Source of the DNA: Hydrogenibacillus sp. | Lineage (GTDB): Bacteria; Bacillota; Bacilli; Thermicanales; DSM-22653 | Length of the DNA: 64,000 nucleotides | Direction: 5' to 3' | Assembly (NCBI GenBank): GCA_014896255.1 | Contig: JADBKT010000005.1 | Coordinates: 1-64,000 of the forward strand | Shown: positions 35,623-44,101 of the stretch, in pieces | Layout of the letters: each line of letters begins with the position of its first letter | How positions within the stretch are numbered: the first letter of the stretch is position 1 | Translations under genes and position numbers: made by a program | The notes under the pieces: generated by a model | What the model was told of the DNA's origin: nothing | Databases searched by the model: none | What the model saw: only the letters and a program-made list of their open reading frames with translations

Positions 35623-35787
35623 GTGTTTCATTATATCGTGGCCGTTTTGTCCGTCATCGTGTTCATGGCCGTCCGCTCGATCGAAGTGCAAATGCTTGCG
35701 GCAGGGCTCTTCCTCGTGTCCGCTACATTGTTTTTATATGAATTTTTAAAGGGAGAGCGAACGCGATCGGGGAACCGATCCGAATGA
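35623..35787 (+). CDS. Small membrane protein, 54 residues
   Basis: GTG 35623 has AAAGGAGGAG six bases upstream, one of the best sites in the window. Two hydrophobic stretches (about 3-18 and 21-39) followed by a charged tail. It has its own extended -10 promoter and ends before a strong terminator, so it is an independent transcript. No family is recognised. Confidence 0.72.
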   Translation: MFHYIVAVLSVIVFMAVRSIEVQMLAAGLFLVSATLFLYEFLKGERTRSGNRSE

Positions 35788-35836
35788 AGCTTGGAAGCCG
35801 AATCGGACCGCCTGACGCCGCCCCGAGGGCCGAATT

Positions 35837-35863
35837 GAAAAACCGCCGGATCGGCGGTTTTTT
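35837..35863. terminator. Bidirectional terminator
   Basis: AAAAACCGCC-GGATC-GGCGGTTTTTT between the convergent small membrane protein gene and gcvH; T tract on both strands. Confidence 0.92.
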
Positions 35864-35872
35864 CGTTGAAGT

Positions 35873-36253
35873 TCATTCAGCCACATGCGCCCGGTAGCCT
35901 TCCGCGTCGAGCAACGCTTCGAGTTCCGCGGGATCGCGCATCTCCACGACGATCATCCAGCCGTCGGCATACGGCGCGCGGTTGACCAGCTCCGGCTCAT
36001 CGGCGAGCCGGCCGTTCACTTCGACCACTTTGCCGGACACGGGGGCATACAGCTCGGAGACCGTCTTGACGGACTCGACGCTGCCGAACGACTCGCCGGC
36101 GACGAGCTCCGCCCCGACTTCCGGCAGTTCGACATAGACGATGTCGCCGAGCTCATCTTGCGCAAAATCGGTGATCCCTATGTACGCCTTCGTCCCGTCG
36201 ACGCGCACCCATTCGTGTTCCTTGGAATACTTAAGCCCTGCAGGAAACTCCAC
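35873..36253 (-). CDS. gcvH: Glycine cleavage system H protein
   Basis: 126 aa lipoyl carrier. The lipoylated lysine is Lys63 in [13 protein letters not shown]. Besides glycine cleavage, GcvH is the first lipoyl acceptor in Bacillus, from which lipoate is passed to other enzymes; LipA is in this window. GTG 36253 has AAGGAGG upstream. No gcvT or gcvP is adjacent, which fits the B. subtilis yusH location. Confidence 0.95.
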   Translation of the reverse strand: MEFPAGLKYSKEHEWVRVDGTKAYIGITDFAQDELGDIVYVELPEVGAELVAGESFGSVESVKTVSELYAPVSGKVVEVNGRLADEPELVNRAPYADGWMIVVEMRDPAELEALLDAEGYRAHVAE

Positions 36254-36351
36254 GACCGCGGCCTCCTTCCCGTCTTTACCCTCATCATACGACGTTTGGC
36301 GGCAAGACGCAAACGTGATCGCCGCAAAACCGTCGGCGGGCCAAGACCGTC

Positions 36352-36384
36352 AAAAAGCGCCCCCGCTCCGTGGAGCGGGGGCGC
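36352..36384 (-). terminator. Terminator of the peroxiredoxin gene
   Basis: Minus strand 13-pair GC-rich hairpin (arms at 36384-36372 and 36369-36357) followed by TTTTTG. Confidence 0.92.
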
Positions 36385-36447
36385 ATGGTATGATCCGTCG
36401 TTCGAAGGCTTTTGGCGTCACGGCGGCCCCGGAGCGGATGCGCCGCT

Positions 36448-37065
36448 TCACGAAAGCGCCTCGTGGACCTTCCCGACAATCTCCATGCTCGGGTTGAGCG
36501 CCTTCTTCCCCTTCGTCCAGCCGGCCGGGCAAGCGACGCCCGGATTGGTACGGACGTACTCGAACGCTTCCAGCAACCTGAGCGTCTCTCCGGCGTTGCG
36601 CCCGACGTCGTACCAGGTCACTTCCTGTGCCCGCAAAACCCCCTCGGGATCAATGATGAACGTCCCGCGCAGCGCCGTCCCTTCCGCCTCGTTGTAGATG
36701 TTGAGAAGGCGCGCGAGCTGACCGGTATGGTCGGCGGCCATCGGAAAACGGACATTCTGGAGCAGCTTCTCCGATTCCAGCCATGCTTTGTGGGTGTAGA
36801 CGGTGTCGGTGCTGACCCCGATGACCTCCGCGCCGAGGGCTTGAAAAGCGCTGTAGTGCTCGGCGAAATCGGCGAGCTCCGTCGGGCAGACGAACGTAAA
36901 ATCGGCCGGATAGAAGACGAGCACGGTCCACATTTTCTTCGGGGACGACGGACCGATGTGGACGGTCCCCTCCGTCTTCGTCTCCGGGAAGTAAGCGGGA
37001 AGCGTCACATCCGGCAATGCGTCGCCGAGTTTCAAAATCCTGGTTGCTTCCACCGTGGCTGCCAT
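36448..37065 (-). CDS. 2-Cys peroxiredoxin (AhpC/TSA family)
   Basis: Reduces hydrogen peroxide and organic peroxides. 205 aa. Peroxidatic Cys60 in DFTFVCPTEL and resolving Cys179 in GVACPAGW mark a typical 2-Cys enzyme. ATG 37065 has AAAAGGAGG twelve bases upstream; the long open frame to 37203 covers the mRNA leader. No AhpF-like reductase is beside it, so electrons probably come from thioredoxin. The promoter at 37202-37230 contains a palindrome, and an ArsR-type regulator is encoded just upstream. Confidence 0.92.
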   Translation of the reverse strand: MAATVEATRILKLGDALPDVTLPAYFPETKTEGTVHIGPSSPKKMWTVLVFYPADFTFVCPTELADFAEHYSAFQALGAEVIGVSTDTVYTHKAWLESEKLLQNVRFPMAADHTGQLARLLNIYNEAEGTALRGTFIIDPEGVLRAQEVTWYDVGRNAGETLRLLEAFEYVRTNPGVACPAGWTKGKKALNPSMEIVGKVHEALS

Positions 37066-37201
37066 AACGTCCGCATGCCTCCTTTTTGAGAAGTGTTGTC
37101 TTTGCGCATTCGACGTCGCGCGCGACATCGCCTTGCCCTGCGCTCGGAAGCGTTGTTTGCCCCTTTCCGCATCGTTCCGAGCGGCAGGGAACCCGACCAC
37201 C

Positions 37202-37230
37202 ATTATAGGGGAATTTCCCTATAAAAGCAA
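37202..37230 (-). promoter_or_regulatory. Peroxiredoxin promoter
   Basis: TTGCTT at 37230-37225, a 17-base spacer and perfect TATAAT at 37207-37202, minus strand. Gives a leader of about 130 bases. Confidence 0.8.
37203..37224. promoter_or_regulatory. Palindromic operator candidate
   Basis: TTATAGGG-GAATTT-CCCTATAA: perfect eight-base arms around a six-base centre that is itself nearly symmetrical. It fills the spacer of the peroxiredoxin promoter and overlaps its -10, so a bound protein would block RNA polymerase. The ArsR-type regulator 30 bases away is the obvious candidate. Confidence 0.65.
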
Positions 37231-37253
37231 GGATAGACTAAATGCAAGTTCAA

Positions 37254-37577
37254 TTAATCGCCAACGCGAACACGATCGATTTCAGCGATGAATGCCGCGA
37301 GCAGGGACCTGATGCGCTCGCCGGAGACCTCATAACAGACCCACGGCCCGCGGGCTTCGGTCACGACGATGCCCGCCTCCCGCAACACTTTGAGATGGTG
37401 GGAGACGGTCGACTGGGCCAGTCCGAGCTCGGCGACGAGGTCGCCGCAAAATTGTTTCCGCTCGATCAAGAGGCGCACGATCCGGTAGCGCGTCTCATGG
37501 CCGAGCGCTTTAAACAGCATCCAGACGTCATCCGCGGTCGTAAGCCCGCCAGACGCGTTCGAAGGTCGCTTCGTCAA
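37254..37577 (-). CDS. ArsR-family transcriptional regulator
   Basis: About 88-107 aa winged-helix repressor. Recognition helix region LGLAQSTVSHHLKVLREAGIV and wing GPWVCYEV are clear. The usual ELCVCDL metal site is replaced by a single cysteine in KQFCGDL, plus another in the wing, so it may sense redox state or another signal rather than arsenic. The start is uncertain: TTG 37577 has GGGAGG too close, ATG 37520 has none. If TTG is used, the gene overlaps the yusI remnant. Confidence 0.85.
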   Translation of the reverse strand: MTKRPSNASGGLTTADDVWMLFKALGHETRYRIVRLLIERKQFCGDLVAELGLAQSTVSHHLKVLREAGIVVTEARGPWVCYEVSGERIRSLLAAFIAEIDRVRVGD

Positions 37578-37740
37578 ATCCTCCCGTCACCCTTTCCCCG
37601 TCGGAGATGACCGGCCGTTTGATGAGTTTGCCGTGCTGAGCCAAAAGCGCGAGCATCTCCGCCTCGCTCACCGTCTTCAGCTTGTCTTTCAAGCCCAGCT
37701 CAAGGTGAGCATCGATCGATCTCTTTTCGCCGGTCGGCTG
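37528..37740 (-). pseudogene. yusI (ArsC/Spx-like) remnant, 5' part lost
   Basis: In-frame codons from about 37719 to the TGA at 37528 encode the C-terminal half of a YusI-type ArsC-like protein, including ELGLKDKL and LIKRPVISDGERV. The N-terminal half with its redox cysteine motif is absent, no usable start codon exists, and the frame meets TAG about 27 codons before the homology. It lies between gcvH and fadE, exactly where B. subtilis has yusI. The missing part borders the thioesterase gene and its promoter, suggesting replacement by insertion. Confidence 0.72.
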
Positions 37741-37763
37741 GGTCGATCCTATTGTACCATATG

Positions 37764-37792
37764 TTGAGCCGCGTGCTCGCCTCTGCTATAGT
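37764..37792 (+). promoter_or_regulatory. Promoter of the acyl-CoA thioesterase gene
   Basis: TTGAGC at 37764-37769, a 17-base spacer and TATAGT at 37787-37792. Confidence 0.65.
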
Positions 37793-37867
37793 GTTCCTCG
37801 AAAGACTTTCCCGGGAAACGTATTCGACGGACGGAAAAGGAGTGAGGGCGAAGGCGCCCGCGGGTCC

Positions 37868-38431
37868 ATGAGCGATGAGCAGAAGCTGCTGCACCCACAG
37901 CCGAACGACGATGCCGCCTCCCCGCTCGCTCCCAAGCCATGCCGCGCCAGCCGAGCGGTGAAAACGCGCCTCATCTTCCCCAAAGACACCAACCGTCACG
38001 GGACGCTCTTCGGCGGCGAGCTGATGCGCGACATCGACGACGTGGCGGCGATCGCCGCCATGCGTCACTGCCGGCGACAGGTCGTCACCGCTTCGATCGA
38101 TTCGATCGATTTTCTGAAGCCGATCGCGCAGGACGACGCCATCACCCTGGAGGCGTTCGTCACCTGGACGGGCACGACGTCCATGGAAGTGTTCGTCAAG
38201 GTGATCGCCGAAAACATGCTCTCCGGCGAACGGCAGATCGCCGCCACGGCGTTCGCCACGTTCGTCGCCTTGGACGAAGGAATGCGCCCGGTCCCCGTCC
38301 CGCCGGTCTATCCCGAAAGCGACGAAGAACGCTTCCTTAACGACGGCGCTTTGGAACGCGTCGCCGAGCGCAAGCGGCGCAAAGAAAAAAGCCGCAACTT
38401 CGCGCGGCTCATCCGCATCAACAACGGGTGA
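37868..38431 (+). CDS. Acyl-CoA thioesterase, hot-dog fold (YkhA/BFIT-like)
   Basis: 187 aa. Hydrolyses acyl-CoA to free acid and CoA. The hot-dog core includes DTNRHGTLFGGELMRDIDDVA, with the catalytic-site Asn/His/Gly residues, then ASIDSIDFLKPI and AFATFVALDE. The 25-residue N-terminal extension and basic C-terminal tail are outside the core. The ribosome-binding site is weak: AAGGAG is 24 bases upstream, and a ten-codon GTG frame from 37842 ends on this ATG (ATGA), which might couple translation. It converges on the fad operon, a sensible context for acyl-CoA control. Confidence 0.9.
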   Translation: MSDEQKLLHPQPNDDAASPLAPKPCRASRAVKTRLIFPKDTNRHGTLFGGELMRDIDDVAAIAAMRHCRRQVVTASIDSIDFLKPIAQDDAITLEAFVTWTGTTSMEVFVKVIAENMLSGERQIAATAFATFVALDEGMRPVPVPPVYPESDEERFLNDGALERVAERKRRKEKSRNFARLIRINNG

Positions 38432-38468
38432 ACGTTCGACATCCGTTCAAAACGTTTACGGGAGGAGG

Positions 38469-40247
38469 TCAAGCGTCGACGGTATAACCGTCCCGCGCGA
38501 GGACGCGGCGGGCGATGCGGCGGCGGAGCGCCACCAAATTGGCCGGGGTGCGGCGGGTGAGCCTGCGCAGCACGGCGAGTTGCGTGCGCAAGATGTCGCC
38601 TTCTTCCATCGCCGCCAGGGCGAGTTTGGCCTGTGCTTCGACGTGATCGAAGCGGGTGTGGACGACCGCCTGAACGAGATCGAGATGCCCCTCGGCCTTC
38701 GGCGCGCCGAGCCGTTCGAGCGCTTTTTTCGCCCTGAGCAGGCTCGATTCCATGACAAAGATCTCGATGGCGATGTCCGCCGCGGCCGCGAGAAGTTCTT
38801 GTTCGCGTTCGAGCGCCTGTCCGTATTTCTGCACCGCGCTTCCGGCGATGAACAGGAAGATCTTCTTCGCCTGTTCGAGGAGGTGGAACGATTCGGCGAG
38901 GGGCGCGTCCTCGATGGCTTCATGCCCGACGGACATGAGTTCGTCCTCAAGCCGCGTTGCCGCTCCGAGGAGATCGAGTTCCCCGCGCATCGCCTTCTTG
39001 AGCAGCATGTCGGGGATGAGCAGGCGGTTGATCTCGTTCGTCCCTTCGAAAATGCGGTTAATACGGCTGTCGCGATAGGCCTTCTCCACTTCGTACTCCG
39101 ACATGTAGCCGTAACCGCCGTGGATTTGTACCCCCTCGTCGACGACGTAATCGAGGACCTCGGACGCGAACACCTTGTTGATCGAACATTCGATGGCGTA
39201 CTCGGCAATGCCGCGGGCCACTTCCCGACCGTCGTTCACCTTCTCGCCCAGGGCGCGGAGCATGTCGTCGAACAGGCCGGCGGTGCGGTACATGATGCTT
39301 TCGGCGGCGTAGGTGCGGATCGCCATTTCCCCGAGCTTGGCTTGAATCAAGGCGAAATCGGCGATCGGCCGGCCGAACTGTTTGCGCTCCTTGGCGTATC
39401 GGGCGGAGATGTCGATCACCCGCTTCGCCGCGCCGACGGCGCCGGCGGCGAGTTTGAAACGGCCGATGTTCAAAATGTTGAAGGCCACGACGTGCCCCCG
39501 ACCGACTTCCCCGAGGACGTTTTCCACCGGCACCGGTACGTTGTCCAAGATGAGCGTGCGGGTGGACGATCCTTTGATGCCCATCTTTTTCTCTTCCGGA
39601 CCCGTGGAGACGCCCGGAAAATCGCGCTCGACGATGAAAGCGGTGAACTTCTCGCCGTCCACCTTGGCATAGACGACGAACACGTCAGCGAAGCCGGAGT
39701 TGGTGATCCACTGCTTTTCGCCGTTCAAAATGTAGTGGGTGCCGGCTTCATTCAACACCGCCGTCGTCCGCGCCCCGAGGGCGTCCGAGCCGGAACCCGC
39801 CTCGGTCAACGCGTAGGCGGCGATTTTTTCCCCGCCGGCCAGCGCCGGAAGATATTTCCTTTTTTGCGCTTCGGTGCCGAAAAATACGATCGGCAGCGTC
39901 CCAATGCCGACGTGCGCCCCAACGGTCAAGGCGAACGAGCGCGCGACGGCGAAGGCCTCGGCGATCAGCGCGGTCGTCACTTTGTCCAGGCCGAGTCCGC
40001 CGTACGCCTCCGGCACGTCGCCGGAAAGAAGCCCGAGCTCGCCGGCCTTCCGCATGAGCCGGACGGAATGCTCGAAGTTGTGCTGGTTTTCGATCTCCTC
40101 CAACACGGGGAGCACATCTTTGTGGACGAACGAGGCGGCGGTCTCGGCGATCATCCGCTGATCGTCGGTGATGTCTTCCGGCGTAAAAATGCGCTCCATC
40201 GGCGGCGTCTCGAGCAGGAACGAACCGCCTTTGATGATCTCGGACAT
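38469..40247 (-). CDS. fadE: Acyl-CoA dehydrogenase FadE (YusJ)
   Basis: 592 aa FAD enzyme for the first step of beta-oxidation. Standard N, middle and C domains fill residues 1-400 (YALTEAGSGSDA; KMGIKGSSTRTL; GGYGYMSEYEVEKAYRDSRINRIFEGTNEI with catalytic Glu), followed by about 190 extra C-terminal residues as in YusJ and VLCAD-like enzymes. ATG 40247 has GGGAGGGG upstream. Third gene of the fadN-fadA-fadE operon. Confidence 0.94.
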   Translation of the reverse strand: MSEIIKGGSFLLETPPMERIFTPEDITDDQRMIAETAASFVHKDVLPVLEEIENQHNFEHSVRLMRKAGELGLLSGDVPEAYGGLGLDKVTTALIAEAFAVARSFALTVGAHVGIGTLPIVFFGTEAQKRKYLPALAGGEKIAAYALTEAGSGSDALGARTTAVLNEAGTHYILNGEKQWITNSGFADVFVVYAKVDGEKFTAFIVERDFPGVSTGPEEKKMGIKGSSTRTLILDNVPVPVENVLGEVGRGHVVAFNILNIGRFKLAAGAVGAAKRVIDISARYAKERKQFGRPIADFALIQAKLGEMAIRTYAAESIMYRTAGLFDDMLRALGEKVNDGREVARGIAEYAIECSINKVFASEVLDYVVDEGVQIHGGYGYMSEYEVEKAYRDSRINRIFEGTNEINRLLIPDMLLKKAMRGELDLLGAATRLEDELMSVGHEAIEDAPLAESFHLLEQAKKIFLFIAGSAVQKYGQALEREQELLAAAADIAIEIFVMESSLLRAKKALERLGAPKAEGHLDLVQAVVHTRFDHVEAQAKLALAAMEEGDILRTQLAVLRRLTRRTPANLVALRRRIARRVLARDGYTVDA

Positions 40248-40319
40248 CGTAACCCCTCCCTGAGCGGCTTTCTCATTTCCCGAAACGGCTTTTGCATTGC
40301 GGCCGCTGGACAAAGCGGC

Positions 40320-41504
40320 TCAATCGGGCCGTTCGAAGACGCCGGCGGCGCCCATCCCGCCGCCGATGCACATCGTCACGACGCCATAACGGCCGCCGCG
40401 CCGCTTCAGCTCGTGCATCAGCGTCACGGTGAGTTTCGCCCCCGTCGCGCCGAGCGGGTGCCCGAGGGCGATCGCCCCGCCGAGGACGTTCGTCTTCTCG
40501 CGGTCCAATCCGAGCTCACGGATGACATACAGCGTCTGCGCGGCGAAGGCCTCGTTCAGTTCGATCAGATCGACCTGATCCAAATCGATACCCGCGTATT
40601 TGAGCGCCTTCGGCACGGCGTACACCGGACCGATGCCCATGATCTCCGGATCGACGCCGGCGACGGCGAAGGAACGATAGACGAGCTCAGGGGCAAGCCC
40701 GAGTTCGCGGGCCTTGTCGGCGGACATGACGAGGACCATCGCCGCCCCGTCGCTCGTCTGCGAGCTGTTGCCCGCCGTGACCGTCCCCCCTTCCTGGAAG
40801 GCCGGTTTTAAGGCGGCGAGCTTTTCCAGCGAAGTATCCGGGCGCACGCCTTCATCGGCGTCGAACAGGCGCTCCGTCTCCACCACGCGACCGTTTTCCA
40901 GCTTGCGCTCGACGACCTTAAGCGGGACGATCTCGTCTTTGAACTTGCCGGCGGTGATCGCCGCGTGCGCCCGGCGGTGGCTCTCCAACGCATAGGCGTC
41001 CTGGTCTTCCCGGGAGATACCGAAGCGCCGGGCGACTTCTTCCGCCGTGTGGCCCATGGCCATGTACGCCTCCGGCATGTTGGACACGAGATCAGGATCG
41101 GGCGCGATCGTATGCCCGCCCATCGGGATGAGGCTCATGCTTTCCACGCCGCCGGCGACGATGACGTCCGCCTGACCGAGCATGATCCGCTCGGCGGCCA
41201 TGGCGATCGTCTGCAGCCCGGAACTGCAATAGCGGTTGACGGTGATCCCCGGCACGCTCGTCGGGAGCCCTGCGGCGAGGACGATGTGGCGCGCCATGTT
41301 CATCCCCTGCTCGCCTTCCGGGAAAGCGCAGCCGACGATGACGTCGTCGATTTCCCGCGGGTCGAGGGCGGGAACTCGGGCGAGAAGGGCCTTGAGCACT
41401 TCGGCCCCCATCGCCACCGGCGACATGTGGCGCAGCGCGCCGCGCGGCGCTTTCCCGACCGCCGTGCGCAGAGCGGCGACGATGACCGCTTCTCGAATGC
41501 GCAT
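40320..41504 (-). CDS. fadA: Acetyl-CoA acyltransferase (3-ketoacyl-CoA thiolase) FadA
   Basis: 394 aa thiolase for the last step of beta-oxidation. Acylated Cys93 in [15 protein letters not shown] His and CIGGGMG Cys form the catalytic set. ATG 41504 has TAAGGAGGG upstream, 22 bases after fadN. Confidence 0.96.
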   Translation of the reverse strand: MRIREAVIVAALRTAVGKAPRGALRHMSPVAMGAEVLKALLARVPALDPREIDDVIVGCAFPEGEQGMNMARHIVLAAGLPTSVPGITVNRYCSSGLQTIAMAAERIMLGQADVIVAGGVESMSLIPMGGHTIAPDPDLVSNMPEAYMAMGHTAEEVARRFGISREDQDAYALESHRRAHAAITAGKFKDEIVPLKVVERKLENGRVVETERLFDADEGVRPDTSLEKLAALKPAFQEGGTVTAGNSSQTSDGAAMVLVMSADKARELGLAPELVYRSFAVAGVDPEIMGIGPVYAVPKALKYAGIDLDQVDLIELNEAFAAQTLYVIRELGLDREKTNVLGGAIALGHPLGATGAKLTVTLMHELKRRGGRYGVVTMCIGGGMGAAGVFERPD

Positions 41505-41525
41505 CCTATCCCTCCTTAGAACGCA

Positions 41526-43919
41526 TCAGTTGCGCAGCGGTTTTCCGGTCTTCAGCATGTGGGCCATGCGCGCTTGCGTCTTCGGCTCGGCGATGAGGCT
41601 GAGGAAAGCTTCTCGTTCGAGATCGAGGAGATATTGTTCATCGACGAGCGTCCCTTTCGGCAGCCTCCCCCCGGCGAGGACGAAGGCCAGCCGGTCGGCG
41701 ATGCGCGCGTCGTGCTCCGTAATTGCCCGGCGGTTCTTGAGCGAATAGATGCCGAGCTGCATGACGGCGTAGCCGCTTTGCCCGACGATCGGAATCTTCG
41801 CCGGCACAGGCGGCGTATACCCGCTTCGGACGAGTTCAAGCACCGCCGCTTTGGCCTCATGGAGCAGATGTTCGCGGTTGATGACGATCTTGTCCGTCGC
41901 CCGGGCGTAGCCGATGCGGCGGGCATCCTCGGCGCTGGTCGAGACTTTGGCCAGGGCAATCGTTTCGAAGGCATGGTTCACGAACGGCTGCGGATCGGCT
42001 TTGACCCCCTCGGGAATGCGCTCCAGCATGCGGATCAAAAATTCCTTCGTCCCTCCGCCGCCGGGAATGAGGCCGACGCCGGTCTCCACCAGCCCCATGT
42101 ACGTTTCCGCGTGCATCACCATCCGCGCCGCGGCCGCCGCGACCTCATAGCCGCCGCCGAGCGTCATGCCGAACGGAGCGGCGACGATCGGCCGCGGACT
42201 GTACTTGATGCGCATCGTAAAGCGTTGGAATTCCCGGACGAGGCGATCGATCTCCTCCCAGTTTTCGTCTTGCGCCTCCATGAGCATGAGCATCACGTTC
42301 GCGCCGGCGCTGAAGTTCTTGCCTTCGTTGCCGATGACCATTCCGTCGAAATCGCTTTCCAAGAGACGGAAGGCCTGATTGGCCACGGAGACGATGTCGG
42401 TGCCGAGGGCGTTGCCCCGGGAGTGGAACTCAAGCGCCAGCACGCCGTCGCCGAGGTCGACGAGGGAAGCGCTTTGGTTCCCGCCGATCTTCCGCCCGCC
42501 TTGCTTGAGACGCTCGAGCGAGAGCGCTTCCCGAGCGATGACGACCGGCGTATAACCGCTTCGGCCGAATACGGAAAGCGCCGTATCATCCTGACGGTAA
42601 AACGACGGCGACGGCTCCTGAAGGAGGGCTTCCACCCATGTCGGCAACGTCTCCCCGTCCGCCGCCATCCGCTCGGCGACGCGCCGAACGCCGAGCGCGT
42701 CCCACAGCTCGAACGGCCCGAGCGACCATCCGAATCCGAGGCGCATCGCCCGGTCGATCTCCTCCGGGGTGTTGCAGATCTCCCCGACTTTCTCCGCCGC
42801 GTAGAGGAGCGTCTTTTTCGTCACTTCCCATGCGAAGCGCCCGGCGACATCATCGGCAAACAGGAGGAGTTCCAGGCGCGTCTTTAAATTCTTGCCTTTG
42901 CCGGCCAAAAGCGACGGCGCCTCGAACTTCTGCCGCGGACCGTACTCGAGCGTCTTCAAATCCAAGGAAAGGATCGTCTTTTGTCCGTCCGCCTTGACTT
43001 GTTTATAAAATCCTTGTCCGGCCTTTTGCCCGATCATCCCGCGGTCAACCATCTCCTTGAGCACCGGCGGCACGTCGAATGCGGCCTTTTCCTTCGGATC
43101 GGAGACGTTGTCGTAGACGTTTTGCGCGACATGTAAAAACGTATCCAATCCGACGACGTCCAGCGTGCGGAACGTCGCCGACTTCGGCCGTCCCATCGCC
43201 TCGCCGGTGATCGCATCGACGGCGTCAATGCCGAGCCCCATCGCCTCCATCGCCCGCAACGTGACGATGAGGCCGTACGTGCCGATGCGGTTGGCGATGA
43301 AGTTCGGCGTGTCCTTGGCGATGACGACGCCCTTGCCGAGCTTCACTTCGGCAAAGCGGCGCATCCCTTCGACGATCTTCGGGTCGGTCTCCGCATGGGG
43401 GATGATCTCCAGAAGCGGGAGATAGCGCGGCGGATTGAAAAAGTGCGTGCCGAGAAAATGCCGCCGGAAAGCCGCGCTCCGCCCTTCGACCATGCGCGTG
43501 ATGGAGATCCCCGAAGTGTTGGAACTCACCACCGTCCCTTCCCGCCAGTGCGCCTCGACGCGTTCGAGCAGCGCGCGCTTGGCCGCCAAATCTTCGACGA
43601 TCACTTCGATGATCCAATCGACGTCCCGAAGGCGCTCGAGATCATCGTCGAAATTCCCCGTCTCGATCAACGCCAGCACCGACGGGTGGTACACCGGCGA
43701 CGGGCTTTCTTTAAGCAGCCTGGCTTTCCCCGCTTCCGCCAGGCGGTTGCGGACGGCGCGATCCTGATGCGTAAGCCCGCGTGCCTCCTCTTCGGCTGTA
43801 AGCGTTTTCGGAACCATGTCCAGGAGCAGCGTGCGGATGCCGACGTTGGCCAAATGCGCCGCAATGCCCGCGCCCATGACGCCGGCGCCGAGCACCGCCG
43901 CGCGCGTGATGCGCTGCAT
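41526..43919 (-). CDS. fadN: 3-hydroxyacyl-CoA dehydrogenase / enoyl-CoA hydratase FadN
   Basis: 797 aa. NAD-binding GAGVMGAGIAAHL at 10-22, 3-hydroxyacyl dehydrogenase domains to about 400, and a C-terminal enoyl-CoA hydratase domain from about 470 (NEGKNFSAGANVMLM; GGGYEVA). Catalyses steps two and three of beta-oxidation. ATG 43919 has GGAGGG upstream. First gene of the operon, behind a FadR-like operator. Domain order matches Bacillus YusL, opposite to E. coli FadB. Confidence 0.96.
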   Translation of the reverse strand: MQRITRAAVLGAGVMGAGIAAHLANVGIRTLLLDMVPKTLTAEEEARGLTHQDRAVRNRLAEAGKARLLKESPSPVYHPSVLALIETGNFDDDLERLRDVDWIIEVIVEDLAAKRALLERVEAHWREGTVVSSNTSGISITRMVEGRSAAFRRHFLGTHFFNPPRYLPLLEIIPHAETDPKIVEGMRRFAEVKLGKGVVIAKDTPNFIANRIGTYGLIVTLRAMEAMGLGIDAVDAITGEAMGRPKSATFRTLDVVGLDTFLHVAQNVYDNVSDPKEKAAFDVPPVLKEMVDRGMIGQKAGQGFYKQVKADGQKTILSLDLKTLEYGPRQKFEAPSLLAGKGKNLKTRLELLLFADDVAGRFAWEVTKKTLLYAAEKVGEICNTPEEIDRAMRLGFGWSLGPFELWDALGVRRVAERMAADGETLPTWVEALLQEPSPSFYRQDDTALSVFGRSGYTPVVIAREALSLERLKQGGRKIGGNQSASLVDLGDGVLALEFHSRGNALGTDIVSVANQAFRLLESDFDGMVIGNEGKNFSAGANVMLMLMEAQDENWEEIDRLVREFQRFTMRIKYSPRPIVAAPFGMTLGGGYEVAAAAARMVMHAETYMGLVETGVGLIPGGGGTKEFLIRMLERIPEGVKADPQPFVNHAFETIALAKVSTSAEDARRIGYARATDKIVINREHLLHEAKAAVLELVRSGYTPPVPAKIPIVGQSGYAVMQLGIYSLKNRRAITEHDARIADRLAFVLAGGRLPKGTLVDEQYLLDLEREAFLSLIAEPKTQARMAHMLKTGKPLRN

Positions 43920-43939
43920 CGGATCCCTCCTCGCCCTCT

Positions 43940-43957
43940 TGAGTGAATGCTCATTCA
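43940..43957. promoter_or_regulatory. FadR-like (TetR family) operator
   Basis: TGAGTGAATGCTCATTCA, an imperfect palindrome that closely matches the Bacillus FadR box (TGAATGA...TCATTCA). It lies between the -10 of the fad promoter and the fadN ribosome-binding site, where repressor would block transcription until long-chain acyl-CoA releases it. No fadR gene is in this window. Confidence 0.8.
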
Positions 43958-43966
43958 TCTAGCTCT

Positions 43967-43995
43967 ACTATACTGCGTCGCGAGACGATTTGCAA
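43967..43995 (-). promoter_or_regulatory. fadNAE promoter
   Basis: TTGCAA at 43995-43990, a 17-base spacer and TATAGT at 43972-43967, minus strand. Confidence 0.75.
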
Positions 43996-44020
43996 CCGTC
44001 AAATCCGAAAACCCAAATCC

Positions 44021-44062
44021 AAAAACGCGCCCGGCGAGACGGTGACCGCCCGCCGAGCGCGA
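44021..44062 (-). terminator. Terminator of the MFS gene
   Basis: Long GC-rich imperfect hairpin (arms CGCGCTCGGCGGGCGGT and complementary ACCG-TCTCGCCGGGCGCG) followed on the minus strand by TTTTTGGATTTGGGTTTTC, 40 bases after the stop codon. Confidence 0.8.
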
Positions 44063-44101
44063 GCCGATCGAGGAGTCGTCCGTCAACCGCTCATCGTGGC
44101 G

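Noticed and set aside
38580-40811. 743-codon plus-strand open frame
   Set aside because: Antisense shadow of fadE and the end of fadA; composition is typical of a reverse-strand shadow.
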